Made by a program: the position numbers and the translations under genes. Shown piece by piece: positions 1-8,898 of a stretch of 64,000 nt of DNA. Origin of the DNA: CAJJDF01 sp965655625 (GTDB taxonomy: Bacteria > Bacteroidota > Bacteroidia > Flavobacteriales_D > CAJJDF01); NCBI GenBank assembly GCA_965655625.1, contig CBFHHA010000002.1:1-64000 (forward strand), in the 5' to 3' direction. The stretch's first letter is position 1, and the number at the start of each line of letters is the position of its first letter. A model generated the notes under the pieces. It was not told where the DNA came from. It was given only the letters and a program-made list of their open reading frames with translations, and made no database searches.

Positions 1-2807
1 TGAAAGAAATTGGCGTAGATTCGGTTGAAACACTAGTTGACCAAACGATTCCGGCTGCAATTAGATTGAAGGAAAATTTGACCATCCCTGCTGCCTTATC
101 AGAATTTGAATACTTGAATTTGGCCAAAGAAATTGGAGCTAAGAACAAAGTATTTAGGTCGTACATTGGAATGGGATACTACAACACAATTGTGCCCCCA
201 GTAATCCAAAGGAATGTGCTGGAAAATCCAGGTTGGTATACCGCTTACACGCCATATCAAGCCGAAATTGCTCAAGGAAGATTAGAGTCTTTGTTGAATT
301 TTCAAACAATGGTAAGCGATTTAACCGGAATGAATATTGCCAACGCTTCATTGCTGGACGAATCAACAGCTGCTGCTGAGGCAATGAGTATGTTGTTCAA
401 TACAAGAAAAAGAGATCAAGTAAAGAATAATGTAATCAAGTTTTTTGTCTCCGAGGAATGTTTCCCACAAACTATTGATGTGGTAAAGACTAGAGCAAAA
501 GGATTTGGAATAGAATTGGTAATTGGAAATCACAAAGAATTTACGCCAAGTGCCGAATATTTTGGAGCCTTGGTTCAATATCCGGCAGCAAATGGAGAGG
601 TACACGATTATTCAGATTTAACAAAATCATTACACGAAGTAAAAGCAAAAATTGTGGTAGCAGCTGATATCATGAGTTTAGCAATCTTAACACCACCAGG
701 AGAATGGGGAGCTGATGTGGTAGTTGGAAACACACAAAGATTCGGTGTGCCAATGGGATTTGGAGGACCACATGCGGCCTACTTTGCAACGAGCGAAGAG
801 TATAAAAGAAATTTGCCAGGAAGAATAATTGGGGTATCGAAAGATAGACATGGAAACAACGCTTTGCGAATGGCGCTTCAAACGCGCGAACAACACATTA
901 GAAGAGAGAAAGCTACGTCTAATATTTGTACGGCTCAAGCTTTACTCGCCAACATGGCTGCCATGTACGCTGTATACCATGGACAAAAAGGAATTAAGAG
1001 AATTGCAACAACCATTCACTCGTTAACATCTTTGTTGGCCAACGGATTGAATGAAATGGGAATTGAAGTAAAAACTACCAACTTTTTTGATACCATTACC
1101 GTTTCTAATGCTGCTCTGCCTAGAATAAAAGAATTAGCTCTTAAACAAGAAATGAATTTCTTTTATAAAACGGATTCAACGTTGAAACTGAGTCTTGACG
1201 AAACTACCTCGCTGAAAGATGTGAATGAGATATTGGCTTTGTTTGCGGAGGCTACAAAATCGAGCTCATCAAGCATAGAAAAAGGAGTAGAAACTATTTC
1301 GTTTGATTCAAAATTCAAAAGAAACTCTGAGTTTTTAACCCATCCTGTTTTCAATATGTATCACACAGAAACAGATATGATGCGTTACATCAAGAAATTG
1401 GAGAATAGAGACATGTCTCTGACCCACTCAATGATTTCTTTGGGGTCTTGTACCATGAAACTGAACTCGGCAAGTGAATTAATGCCAATTACTTGGCCAG
1501 AATTTGCTACTATTCATCCATTTGTGCCTGCAGATCAAGCACAGGGTTATCACCAAGTGATTAATGAACTGGACGAAATACTTTCTGAAATTACCGGATT
1601 CGACAAAGTATCGATGCAACCAAACTCAGGTGCTCAAGGTGAGTATGCCGGATTGATGGTGATTAGAGCTTACCACGAAAGCAGAGGAGATTTTAATAGA
1701 AATATTATGATTATCCCTTCGTCAGCTCACGGAACAAATCCTGCAAGTGCAGTAATGGCAGGAATGACAGTGGTGGTTACGAAATGTGATGACAAGGGAA
1801 ACATTGACGTAGAAGATTTAAAAATTAATATAGAAAAGCATAGTGAAAACTTGGCTGGAGCAATGATTACCTACCCATCTACACACGGTGTTTTTGAAGC
1901 TTCTATCATTGAAATTACAGGTTTGATTCACAAGCATGGTGGTCAAGTGTACATGGATGGTGCAAACATGAATGCCCAAGTAGGCTTGACTTCCCCAGGT
2001 AACATTGGAGCAGATGTATGCCACCTAAACTTACATAAAACATTTGCTATACCTCACGGTGGTGGAGGGCCAGGAGTTGGACCAATAGGAGTGGCTAAGC
2101 AACTTACTCCTTTCTTGCCAGGAAATCCATTGATCAAAACTGGCGGTGAGCAGGCAATTACTTCCATTTCGGGAGCTCCATTTGGAAGCGCACTGATTTT
2201 ATTGATTTCTTACGCTTACATCAAGATGCTAGGAGAAGAGGGAATCAGAAAGTCAACTGAACACGCAATTCTTAACGCCAATTACATCAAGGCAAGGTTA
2301 GAGAATCATTACGGGATTTTGTATCAAGGGGAAAATGGAACAGTAGCACACGAAATGATTCTGGATTGTAGAGAATTTAAATCAGAGTTGAATGTTGAGG
2401 TGGCTGATATTGCTAAAAGGTTGATTGACTATGGGTTTCATGCACCAACAGTATCTTTCCCAGTAGCTAGTACCTTGATGGTAGAACCAACTGAAAGTGA
2501 ATCAAAAGCAGAATTGGATAGATTTTGTAATGCGATGATTTCTATCCGAAATGAAATAAGAGAAATAGAAGAAGGAGTGTACGACAAAGAAAACAACTTG
2601 TTGAAAAATGCCCCTCACATATTATCGGATGTGATGGAAGATAACTGGCCATTTGCTTACCCAAAAAAGCAAGCAATTATGCCATTATCTTATTTAAATG
2701 AGTTTAAATTTTGGGCACATGTAAGTAGAGTGGATCAAGGATACGGAGACAGAAACCTAATTTGTTCTTGTCCGGGTATAGAGGAATATGCAGTAGAAGA
2801 GGCATAG
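1..2807 (+). CDS. gcvP: glycine dehydrogenase (decarboxylating), P-protein, 5'-truncated by window edge
   Basis: PLP-dependent P-protein of the glycine cleavage system. It decarboxylates glycine and passes the aminomethyl group to lipoyl-GcvH. The frame is open from base 3, so roughly 20 N-terminal residues lie outside the window; the apparent TTG start at 66 is internal, because the upstream codons (KEIGVDSVETLVDQTIP) match the normal GcvP N-terminus. About 934 residues are visible, close to the family's ~950. The family block SYIGMGYYNT near the N-terminus and the PLP lysine motif HLNLHKTFAIPHGGGGPG (Lys about residue 679 of the visible chain) are intact. It is a single-chain P-protein, not the split GcvPA/GcvPB form. 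A hairpin terminator follows about 140 bases downstream. Confidence 0.97.
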   Translation, partial: KEIGVDSVETLVDQTIPAAIRLKENLTIPAALSEFEYLNLAKEIGAKNKVFRSYIGMGYYNTIVPPVIQRNVLENPGWYTAYTPYQAEIAQGRLESLLNFQTMVSDLTGMNIANASLLDESTAAAEAMSMLFNTRKRDQVKNNVIKFFVSEECFPQTIDVVKTRAKGFGIELVIGNHKEFTPSAEYFGALVQYPAANGEVHDYSDLTKSLHEVKAKIVVAADIMSLAILTPPGEWGADVVVGNTQRFGVPMGFGGPHAAYFATSEEYKRNLPGRIIGVSKDRHGNNALRMALQTREQHIRREKATSNICTAQALLANMAAMYAVYHGQKGIKRIATTIHSLTSLLANGLNEMGIEVKTTNFFDTITVSNAALPRIKELALKQEMNFFYKTDSTLKLSLDETTSLKDVNEILALFAEATKSSSSSIEKGVETISFDSKFKRNSEFLTHPVFNMYHTETDMMRYIKKLENRDMSLTHSMISLGSCTMKLNSASELMPITWPEFATIHPFVPADQAQGYHQVINELDEILSEITGFDKVSMQPNSGAQGEYAGLMVIRAYHESRGDFNRNIMIIPSSAHGTNPASAVMAGMTVVVTKCDDKGNIDVEDLKINIEKHSENLAGAMITYPSTHGVFEASIIEITGLIHKHGGQVYMDGANMNAQVGLTSPGNIGADVCHLNLHKTFAIPHGGGGPGVGPIGVAKQLTPFLPGNPLIKTGGEQAITSISGAPFGSALILLISYAYIKMLGEEGIRKSTEHAILNANYIKARLENHYGILYQGENGTVAHEMILDCREFKSELNVEVADIAKRLIDYGFHAPTVSFPVASTLMVEPTESESKAELDRFCNAMISIRNEIREIEEGVYDKENNLLKNAPHILSDVMEDNWPFAYPKKQAIMPLSYLNEFKFWAHVSRVDQGYGDRNLICSCPGIEEYAVEEA

Positions 2808-2841
2808 ATGAGTGATGAGTAAAAAGTGATTCGTTTTCCAA

Positions 2842-2916
2842 ACCAACAGATTTACTTGCAGTCATTCTGAACTCTTGTACTGAGCGAAGTCGAAGTGTGA
2901 TTCAGAATCTGTTGGC
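2842..2916. repeat. dispersed intergenic palindromic element, copy 1
   Basis: Outer arms CCAACAGATT (2842-2851) and AATCTGTTGG (2907-2916) form a perfect 10-base inverted repeat. Inside, GTCATTCTGAACTC (2861-2874) is partly mirrored by GATTCAGAATC. The core resembles the elements near 11141, 23966, 57145 and 59685. It lies between gcvP and its terminator. It is most likely a REP/BIME-like repeat or transcribed hairpin; no coding content. Confidence 0.55.
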
Positions 2917-2947
2917 GAGTTAGCACTGCAATAATGAATAAAGAAAA

Positions 2948-2979
2948 CCCTTTTGAGCTAATAGTTCAAAAGGGTTTTT
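2948..2979 (+). terminator. rho-independent terminator after gcvP
   Basis: CCCTTTTGA and TCAAAAGGG form a 9-bp perfect stem around a 9-base loop, followed by TTTTT. Confidence 0.8.
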
Positions 2980-2993
2980 GGTTATATTGAGAG

Positions 2994-3287
2994 ATGAAGA
3001 AAGGGACTAAAATAGCTTTGATTTGTACAATTGTCTATTGTTCGGCAGCAACTTATGTTGCACTGACAACAAAAATAAATTACAAAGGTGGATCATCTAC
3101 CTATTCAGAATTGGTTGAACTACTGTTTGCTCCCGGTTCGTTACTCGGTTTTATTGGGCTTCATCTTTTTGGAATTCCTGCTTTCATCATTGGACAAGTT
3201 TTTTCATTTATTGTGTTATTTTTAATTACAAAGGCGATAATAAATATTATATTAGATATGATTGAAAGGAAAAAGCGAATTTTTTAA
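2994..3287 (+). CDS. small membrane protein of unknown function
   Basis: 97 residues, not recognised as a named family. An N-terminal hydrophobic segment (about residues 7-25) is followed by a short polar loop (INYKGGSSTYSE) and two further hydrophobic stretches (about 45-65 and 68-88), ending in the basic tail ERKKRIF. This suggests two or three membrane passes. It starts at ATG 15 bases after the gcvP terminator and ends 12 bases before the DUF1801 gene, so the two are probably co-transcribed. The function is unknown. Confidence 0.6.
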   Translation: MKKGTKIALICTIVYCSAATYVALTTKINYKGGSSTYSELVELLFAPGSLLGFIGLHLFGIPAFIIGQVFSFIVLFLITKAIINIILDMIERKKRIF

Positions 3288-3299
3288 GATAAAAAAAAG

Positions 3300-3764
3300 A
3301 TGTCTATGCCAACAAAACCGTCAACAATACAAGAATACTTGAATCACATACAAGAAGAACGTCAGGTTCCTTTTGATAAATTAAGAAATACAATTCTCGA
3401 AAACATTCCTAAAGGATTTGAAGAGGGAATGAATTACGGAATGCCTTCTTATTACGTGCCTCATTCTATTTTTCCCGCTGGGTATCATTGCGACCCTAAA
3501 TTACCCTTGCCTTTTGTGAGTATTGCAAATCAAAAGAATTTTATTGCCCTCTACCACATGGGAGTATATGCAGATGAATCAATCTACAACTGGTTTGTGG
3601 AAGAATATAGCAAAAGATGCAAGTACAAATTGGATATGGGAAAGAGTTGCGTTCGGTTCAAAAAAATGGAAGACATTCCCTACGGCCTGATAGCCGAATT
3701 ATTGGAAAAGTTTACACCTGAGGCTTGGATTAAATTGTACCAGGATAATTATTTAAAAAAATAG
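3300..3764 (+). CDS. DUF1801 domain-containing protein
   Basis: A 154-residue soluble protein resembling the DUF1801/YdhG-like family. It has an N-terminal helix with TIQEYL, then FEEGMNYGMPSYYV, LPFVSIANQKNFIALYHMGVY and a C-terminal CVRFKKMEDIPYGLIAELL segment. These match the family's recurring blocks (EGMxYGMPxY, KxxIALYxMG, SCVRF). Homologues are small cytosolic proteins without an established reaction. The length is typical. The start is an ATG 12 bases after the preceding ORF. The assignment rests on pattern memory and says little about biochemical role. Confidence 0.75.
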   Translation: MSMPTKPSTIQEYLNHIQEERQVPFDKLRNTILENIPKGFEEGMNYGMPSYYVPHSIFPAGYHCDPKLPLPFVSIANQKNFIALYHMGVYADESIYNWFVEEYSKRCKYKLDMGKSCVRFKKMEDIPYGLIAELLEKFTPEAWIKLYQDNYLKK

Positions 3765-3789
3765 TCGTTTTAAACACACAGTTATTATT

Positions 3790-4215
3790 ATGAAAAAGCA
3801 GCATCTATTTTTAGTTCTATTTATAGCCATTTCTTTTGGTGGCTGTAAAAAAAGCGCACAGCGAGCGTTTTATCCACCTGTTGATGAGTACATAAATATT
3901 ACTTTGGTTTCTTACAATGCTTTGCAAGCTCCGGGAGGTTGGGCTTATGTCAATGGGGGGCTCAAAGGAATTATTGTGTATGCTCGTGGTGGGAATGAAT
4001 TTGTAGCTTTTGATAGGAATTGCACATTTGAAGAGGAGAATTCTTGTGGAAACGCTTCGGTTTCATCCGACAACATAACCATAGAATGCAGCTGTGACGG
4101 GAGTACCTACAACATCTTTGATGGATCTGTTACGAATGGTCCAGCAGAACTTCCATTGAAAGGATACAACGTTTCCTTTAACTCCAGTAATAGTACAATT
4201 CGAATTTATAGTTAG
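3790..4215 (+). CDS. lipoprotein with a Rieske-like fold lacking the histidine ligands
   Basis: 141 residues. The N-terminal hydrophobic segment ends at FGGC, giving a lipidated Cys at residue 19. The rest follows a Rieske [2Fe-2S] pattern: GIIVYARGGNEFVAFDRNC (first cysteine, C78), a second cysteine C86, then CSCDGSTYNI (C100, C102), and NGPAELPLKGY, equivalent to the Rieske GPAxxPLxxY strand. In true Rieske proteins the ligands are CxH and CxxH; here the His positions are F80 and D103, while all four cysteines are kept. It probably binds no Rieske cluster and may be held by disulfides (inference). It ends directly against the convergent ligase-like gene. Confidence 0.7.
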   Translation: MKKQHLFLVLFIAISFGGCKKSAQRAFYPPVDEYINITLVSYNALQAPGGWAYVNGGLKGIIVYARGGNEFVAFDRNCTFEEENSCGNASVSSDNITIECSCDGSTYNIFDGSVTNGPAELPLKGYNVSFNSSNSTIRIYS

Positions 4216-5784
4216 TTATTCTACACTTTTTAAGTATCTGTTTTTGGAGCTAAACAAGAAAAAGTTGGTGAGAAAAGCGAAAAAGAAAACTCCATCTTGT
4301 GTTTCTAGTGTATCCTCAGAAAAGAAGGACAAAAGAGAAATGCACAAACAAATGAGGTAGAAGTAATTTCTTTGTTTGAACCCAATTCCGATAGGAAAAA
4401 GAAGAAAGAAAAGAAAAAGAGCAAGCCCTACAAACCCAAGAGCAATGGCGGTGGATAAAAACTGGTTGTGCGACCTTAATTGATACTTTGCTTCGAGTTT
4501 CGTTCCTCTAAGCTGATAGTGGTTTTTAAAAACATCAGCTACGTCACCTGTGCCGTAACCAAACCAAGGTTTTTTTTTGATGATTTCATTACTTACTTTC
4601 CAGTACTCCAAGCGCTGTGCTAGGGAATTTCCGCTTGCATTTACTCCTGCCAAATATCCGTCTAATTCAAACATAATTCGATGTAATCTTGACACAATGT
4701 TGGTGCTTGCATGTAAGTAATTTGGGATTCCTTTTTCAATATTTTGAATATCCCAATCAGATAATTGTCTCACTCCTTCTCTGTCCTTTTTCAAACCTTT
4801 TGAGGTTAGGTAGCGAATCAGAATAAACTGAGCACCCTTGTTGGTGTCAATCGCGTAAAATGGGTGGGTAGAAATTCGATTCCACTCTTCGTTTAGTTCT
4901 TTTTCACAAACGAAATCCTTGGCATAATTTCCATTATCAAAAAAATTATAAAAGTAATCTTGGTCGTAAGGATTTCCACTTTTAGTCAAAAGTGTTTCGG
5001 TTGTTGTATCAATTTTTATTGCGTGGTAAGTGGAATATAAGTTTTGAATAACTAAAGTTCCTCCGATTAAAATAGGTGCTAACATAAAGAATCCATAGAG
5101 ATTCTTTTTTTTGAATAAGTAATACAGTGAGATAAAAAATAGAGTGATGAATCCTAAAACAAGTCCTGTTGCCGATTCCATAAAGGATAAGAAATATAAA
5201 AGGAAAAGACTAGATGAAACTCCAAAAATTTTGAACCCAAGCGAATGATTGAATAATTTTGGGATCAGAAAGAGACTTAGCACTATCATAAGTGATAATC
5301 GAATGTGAGAAATGAATTGGGAAATATCTCGTAGTTCAAGAATTTCTTTTTTGGCTGGCAGCAGGCCTTGATAAACCATAAATCCATACAAGGAACTGGC
5401 AACCACTGATAAAGTAAATAGCCTTACGATTAAAAAATAGTGCGATTTTTTTAGTCGATGGGTTGTGCTCAATACAATAGGAAAAGCGAGTAAAGGAATT
5501 TTAATTCGTAAGTCTTTTAGACCGTATTCAAGGTTTTCGCTGTAGAACAAACCTACCACAAATATAAGGTATGGTCCGGTAAGAAGTACGGCAGATTTAT
5601 GCTGAAAAAAAGAAGTGAATTTTTTCTTAATTCCTCCCTCAATAAACCAGTTTACAATAAGTGAAATGGTTCCTAGGCTCATCAAGAATTTTGAAAAAGG
5701 CATGCCAATCACTATCAAACTCAAGCAAAAAACATGAGTCCAATATCCAGAAATAAAAGAGAAAAAAGTCGTTAGTTTTTTCAT
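4216..5784 (-). CDS. O-antigen ligase / Wzy-like polytopic membrane protein
   Basis: 522 residues with about ten hydrophobic segments and a large extracytoplasmic loop (about residues 250-400) before the conserved PWFGYGTGDVADVF and RSHNQFLSTAIALGFVG motifs. The latter is typical of the Wzy_C/O-antigen ligase family, where the loop His/Arg residues help transfer a lipid-linked glycan. The exact role (ligase or polymerase) cannot be told from sequence. It is the last gene of the minus-strand run, 4 bases after the S41 protease gene. Two more members of this superfamily lie in the EPS cluster (28478 and 31825). Confidence 0.75.
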   Translation of the reverse strand: MKKLTTFFSFISGYWTHVFCLSLIVIGMPFSKFLMSLGTISLIVNWFIEGGIKKKFTSFFQHKSAVLLTGPYLIFVVGLFYSENLEYGLKDLRIKIPLLAFPIVLSTTHRLKKSHYFLIVRLFTLSVVASSLYGFMVYQGLLPAKKEILELRDISQFISHIRLSLMIVLSLFLIPKLFNHSLGFKIFGVSSSLFLLYFLSFMESATGLVLGFITLFFISLYYLFKKKNLYGFFMLAPILIGGTLVIQNLYSTYHAIKIDTTTETLLTKSGNPYDQDYFYNFFDNGNYAKDFVCEKELNEEWNRISTHPFYAIDTNKGAQFILIRYLTSKGLKKDREGVRQLSDWDIQNIEKGIPNYLHASTNIVSRLHRIMFELDGYLAGVNASGNSLAQRLEYWKVSNEIIKKKPWFGYGTGDVADVFKNHYQLRGTKLEAKYQLRSHNQFLSTAIALGFVGLALFLFFLLFPIGIGFKQRNYFYLICLCISLLSFFSEDTLETQDGVFFFAFLTNFFLFSSKNRYLKSVE

Positions 5785-5788
5785 GTAA

Positions 5789-7444
5789 TTATTTAATTGG
5801 CGCTAAAATCTGGTCGTATTCTGTTTTGTTGAGTAGAATTTTAGTTGCATTGGAAACAAATTGGTCTTTGTTCAATTCAAATTCCATTTGACCGTCTTGG
5901 TAATAATATCTTCCTACGATTTCGCTCTCGATAAGCTCCGTTATTTCCGAATTAAATTTAATTAAATCTCGGCTTTTGTTTGGCGATAATTTTTCTCTTA
6001 AGGCCTCATATTCTTCTTTCGAAGATTCAAAATACTGCTCGCTTTCGGCAATTTCTTTCAGTTTTTCTAGAAATTTTTCCGATCCAGTGGTGTATTCAAA
6101 TTCTTGAGAATGTGCAAACTCAATGAACTCATCATATTCATTTTTGGTCAGTTTAAACTGCTTGGCAGGAGCAATACTTGGGTGAGAATAGAAGTAATGT
6201 GTGGCAAAGTCAAACACGATATTTTCTCTCATTAATGCGCCCGAAATAGGTGAATATGAAGTGTTTTTCACCTCTACGTCTGGCAAGATTCCTCGTCCGT
6301 CTGTAACCGGTCTTCCATTGGATGTTTGGAAGTTGTGAACGAGGGAATCTGAGATGTTTTTTCCTTTTCCAGAAGCATTTCTGTCGCTGTAATCTAGTTT
6401 TTGGATGCAACGCCCACTTGGTGTGTAATATTTAGCTATCGTGATTTTAATGATAGAATTGTACTCCATGTTTTTGGTCTGCTGAACCAATCCTTTTCCA
6501 AAGGACTGATTTCCCACAACAACTGCTCTGTCCAAATCTTGCAATGTGCCCGATACAATTTCGGAAGCGGACGCAGATCCCTCATCAATTAAAACAACCA
6601 AAGGAATTTTGGTGTCCATTGGCTTGTTTCTTGCAAAATATTTTAAGTTATTCTGCCTGTCTCGTCCTTTGGTTTCTACTACTAAGGTTCCTTGGGGTAC
6701 AAATAGGTTTACAATATTTACAGCTTCACCCAAAAGACCACCAGGATTTCCTCTCAAATCAAGGATTAATCCTTCCATGTTGTTGGAGTCTTTTAATGTT
6801 TTTAGAGCAGCTGCTACTTCCGAGCTTGATGTTCCCAAGAACTGCGAAAGTTTTATGTAACCAATTTTGTCATCCACCATTTTGAAAAAAGGAACAGTAG
6901 GCATTTTTATAATCTCTCGCGTGACAGATATATCAAGAGGTTGCGATTCGTTGGGTCTTTCAATTTTTAATTTTACTTCGGTATCCTTTGCTCCTTTTAG
7001 CAAATCACTCACCTCCGATGCCGATTTGCCTTTCACAGAATTTCCATCAATCTCAATGATTTTGTCTCCTGCTGCAAGTCCTGCTTTTTGGGCAGGATAA
7101 TTTTGATAAGGATTTGTAATAAGAATGTAATCTTCTCTTTGCTGAATTAAGGATCCAATTCCACCATATTGGCCACTTTGCATCATTCGGTAATCTTCAA
7201 TATTGGACTCTGGTATGTAGTTGGTGTAAGGATCGAGCGATCGCAACATGGCATCAATTCCTGTTTTCATTAATTCTCCAGGGTTCGTTTCGTCTACAAA
7301 ATTGAGGTTGATGTTTTTGTATACTTCGCTAAAAATGGTAAGGTTTTTAGAAATCTCAAAATACTCATCGGTTGCCGTATTTTCTTGTGCCCAGCCAGAA
7401 ACAAGGTAAGGGACAAATAAAAGTAGCAGTAAGGTTTTTTTCAT
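5789..7444 (-). CDS. S41 family C-terminal processing peptidase
   Basis: A 551-residue periplasmic serine protease of the CtpA/Tsp type. It has a signal peptide (about residues 1-19, ending at GWAQ), an N-terminal helical region with SLDPYTNYIP, a PDZ domain (about 88-165, with GGIGSLI and AGLAAGDKIIEIDG), and the S41 catalytic domain (about 190-360). The catalytic Ser/Lys pair is visible as GSASASEI (Ser about 292) and FGKGLVQ (Lys 317). The C-terminal ~170 residues are charged and helical, as in Bacteroidota homologues. Such proteases trim the C-termini of envelope proteins. It lies 12 bases downstream of yidD in the same orientation. Confidence 0.93.
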   Translation of the reverse strand: MKKTLLLLLFVPYLVSGWAQENTATDEYFEISKNLTIFSEVYKNINLNFVDETNPGELMKTGIDAMLRSLDPYTNYIPESNIEDYRMMQSGQYGGIGSLIQQREDYILITNPYQNYPAQKAGLAAGDKIIEIDGNSVKGKSASEVSDLLKGAKDTEVKLKIERPNESQPLDISVTREIIKMPTVPFFKMVDDKIGYIKLSQFLGTSSSEVAAALKTLKDSNNMEGLILDLRGNPGGLLGEAVNIVNLFVPQGTLVVETKGRDRQNNLKYFARNKPMDTKIPLVVLIDEGSASASEIVSGTLQDLDRAVVVGNQSFGKGLVQQTKNMEYNSIIKITIAKYYTPSGRCIQKLDYSDRNASGKGKNISDSLVHNFQTSNGRPVTDGRGILPDVEVKNTSYSPISGALMRENIVFDFATHYFYSHPSIAPAKQFKLTKNEYDEFIEFAHSQEFEYTTGSEKFLEKLKEIAESEQYFESSKEEYEALREKLSPNKSRDLIKFNSEITELIESEIVGRYYYQDGQMEFELNKDQFVSNATKILLNKTEYDQILAPIK

Positions 7445-7456
7445 AGTTCAATCTGT

Positions 7457-7678
7457 TTATGGAACGGGATCATGACCGTGACCGCCCCAGGGATGGCAAC
7501 TTAATATTCTTTTTGCGCCTAGCCAACCTCCCTTTAATGGACCATATTTTTTTAGAGCCTCAATGGTGTAACTCGAGCAGCTTGGTGTATACCTGCAAGT
7601 AGTTGGCAAAAGCGGAGAAATAAGGTATTGATAAGCTCTTACTAATAGGATAAAAGGAAAAGACAATATCGATTTCAT
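7457..7678 (-). CDS. yidD: membrane protein insertion efficiency factor YidD
   Basis: A 73-residue protein with the full UPF0161/YidD signature: RAYQYLISPLLPTTCRYTPSCSSYTIEALKKYGPLKG (about residues 14-50), then GAKRILSCHPWGGHGHDPVP. The conserved cysteines and the C-terminal GHDPVP are present. YidD is a small amphipathic inner-membrane-associated protein that helps YidC-dependent insertion. Its ATG shares one base with the rnpA stop (TAATG), so the two are translationally coupled. This rnpA-yidD adjacency is widespread in bacteria. Confidence 0.96.
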   Translation of the reverse strand: MKSILSFPFILLVRAYQYLISPLLPTTCRYTPSCSSYTIEALKKYGPLKGGWLGAKRILSCHPWGGHGHDPVP

Positions 7679-8058
7679 TATTCTTTGGTTAAACGACTTA
7701 AAAGTACAATTATTTTCTCTTCTGTAAGAGAATACGGAAGGGGTTTCTTTTCAAGATAGATGAAGCACAAAACCAATTGTTTGTTCTGTTTTTCGAGAGA
7801 TTTGTAGAGGATGTCTTTATGAAGTCGATAAGCTTCTTTTGCTCTGCGTTTTACTTTGTTTCTGTTTACGGCAAGCTTCACTTTTCTTTTGCTTACGCTA
7901 AACATCACTTGCGCTGGGTACTTCGAGTTGAGTTCTGTTTTCTTTGCAATCACCATCCATGGATATTGGGTAAACTTTATATTGTCTTTACCTTCAAAAA
8001 GTGAATCAATAAGAATTTTGCTGCAAAGTCGTTCTTCTTTACAAAATGTGTGTTTCAT
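7678..8058 (-). CDS. rnpA: ribonuclease P protein component
   Basis: 126 residues. It contains the RNase P protein signature VNRNKVKRRAKEAYR (about residues 70-84), preceded by FSVSKRKVKLA. The protein binds the RNase P RNA and helps cleave tRNA 5' leaders. It starts at ATG, follows hemD by about 60 bases and overlaps yidD by one base. In many bacteria rnpA follows rpmH; here it sits behind hemD. Confidence 0.93.
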   Translation of the reverse strand: MKHTFCKEERLCSKILIDSLFEGKDNIKFTQYPWMVIAKKTELNSKYPAQVMFSVSKRKVKLAVNRNKVKRRAKEAYRLHKDILYKSLEKQNKQLVLCFIYLEKKPLPYSLTEEKIIVLLSRLTKE

Positions 8059-8120
8059 CTTATTGAATTTCGTGTGATGGAATGTGGCAACAATTTATGC
8101 CAAGAAGTTTTACAGAAAAT

Positions 8121-8888
8121 TTACTCTGTTTTTCCGTCCATGTAGTTTTCTATGGCCTTTTTCATCGAAGGCACTTTGGGCATAGGCGCTTGCACATCGA
8201 TTCTTAGGTCCTTCTTAAGAACAGCATCTGCAGTTGATTGTCCCCAAACCGCAATCCTCGTTTTGTTTTGTTTAAAATCCGGAAAGTTGTGGTAGAGAGA
8301 TTCAATACCAGAAGGACTAAAAAAAACAAGCATGTCGTAATTTACGTCCGCCAAATCAGACAAATCTGAAATCACAGTTTTGTACATAATTGCCTCCGAA
8401 AAATTGATGTCATTGTTCTTCAATATAACAGAAATACTGCCGTTGTGCTGGGCAGAAAGAGGAAGGAGGAATTTCTCCGATTTATTCTTCAATATCAAGG
8501 GCATTAAATCATTGAAAACAGCTTTTCCAAAAGAAATTTTTCTTTTTCTGTACACGATATATTTCTGAAGATATTTTGCAACACTTTCGTTCGTGCAAAA
8601 ATATTTCATAGAATCTGGTACATCAAATCTCATTTCTTCAGCCATCCTGAAGTAATGGTCAACGGCACTTTTGCTTGTAAGAATAATAGCTGTGTGGTCT
8701 TTTAATTCCACTCTGCTTTGTCTGAATTCTTGACCTGGAACCCCCTCTACATGAATAAAGTGTCTAAAATCAACCTTTATTTTTCTTTCATCAGCCAAGT
8801 CGTAATAAGCCGATTTTTGTCCCTCTTCCGGTTTCGGTTGAGAAATCAAAATGCTTTTAATCTTGGTGTCCGTTTTAGCTACACTCAT
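8121..8888 (-). CDS. hemD: uroporphyrinogen-III synthase (HemD family)
   Basis: A 255-residue cytosolic enzyme of the two-domain HemD fold that cyclises hydroxymethylbilane to uroporphyrinogen III in heme and siroheme synthesis. Supporting blocks are IKSILISQPKPEEG at the N-terminus, AIILTSKSAVDHYF, FLLPLSAQHNG, and the C-terminal VNYDMLVFFSPSGIESL and RIAVWGQSTADAVL, which match the conserved FxSPSG and GxxTA elements. HemD sequences diverge strongly, but these two motifs with DUF4271 directly upstream are characteristic of Bacteroidota. The gap to DUF4271 is 10 bases. Confidence 0.88.
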   Translation of the reverse strand: MSVAKTDTKIKSILISQPKPEEGQKSAYYDLADERKIKVDFRHFIHVEGVPGQEFRQSRVELKDHTAIILTSKSAVDHYFRMAEEMRFDVPDSMKYFCTNESVAKYLQKYIVYRKRKISFGKAVFNDLMPLILKNKSEKFLLPLSAQHNGSISVILKNNDINFSEAIMYKTVISDLSDLADVNYDMLVFFSPSGIESLYHNFPDFKQNKTRIAVWGQSTADAVLKKDLRIDVQAPMPKVPSMKKAIENYMDGKTE

Positions 8889-8898
8889 ATCTCGGTAT

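Noticed and set aside
6401..7100. Plus-strand ORFs (63-113 codons) opposite the S41 protease gene
   Set aside because: They lie opposite a clear CDS with catalytic motifs and have no independent support.
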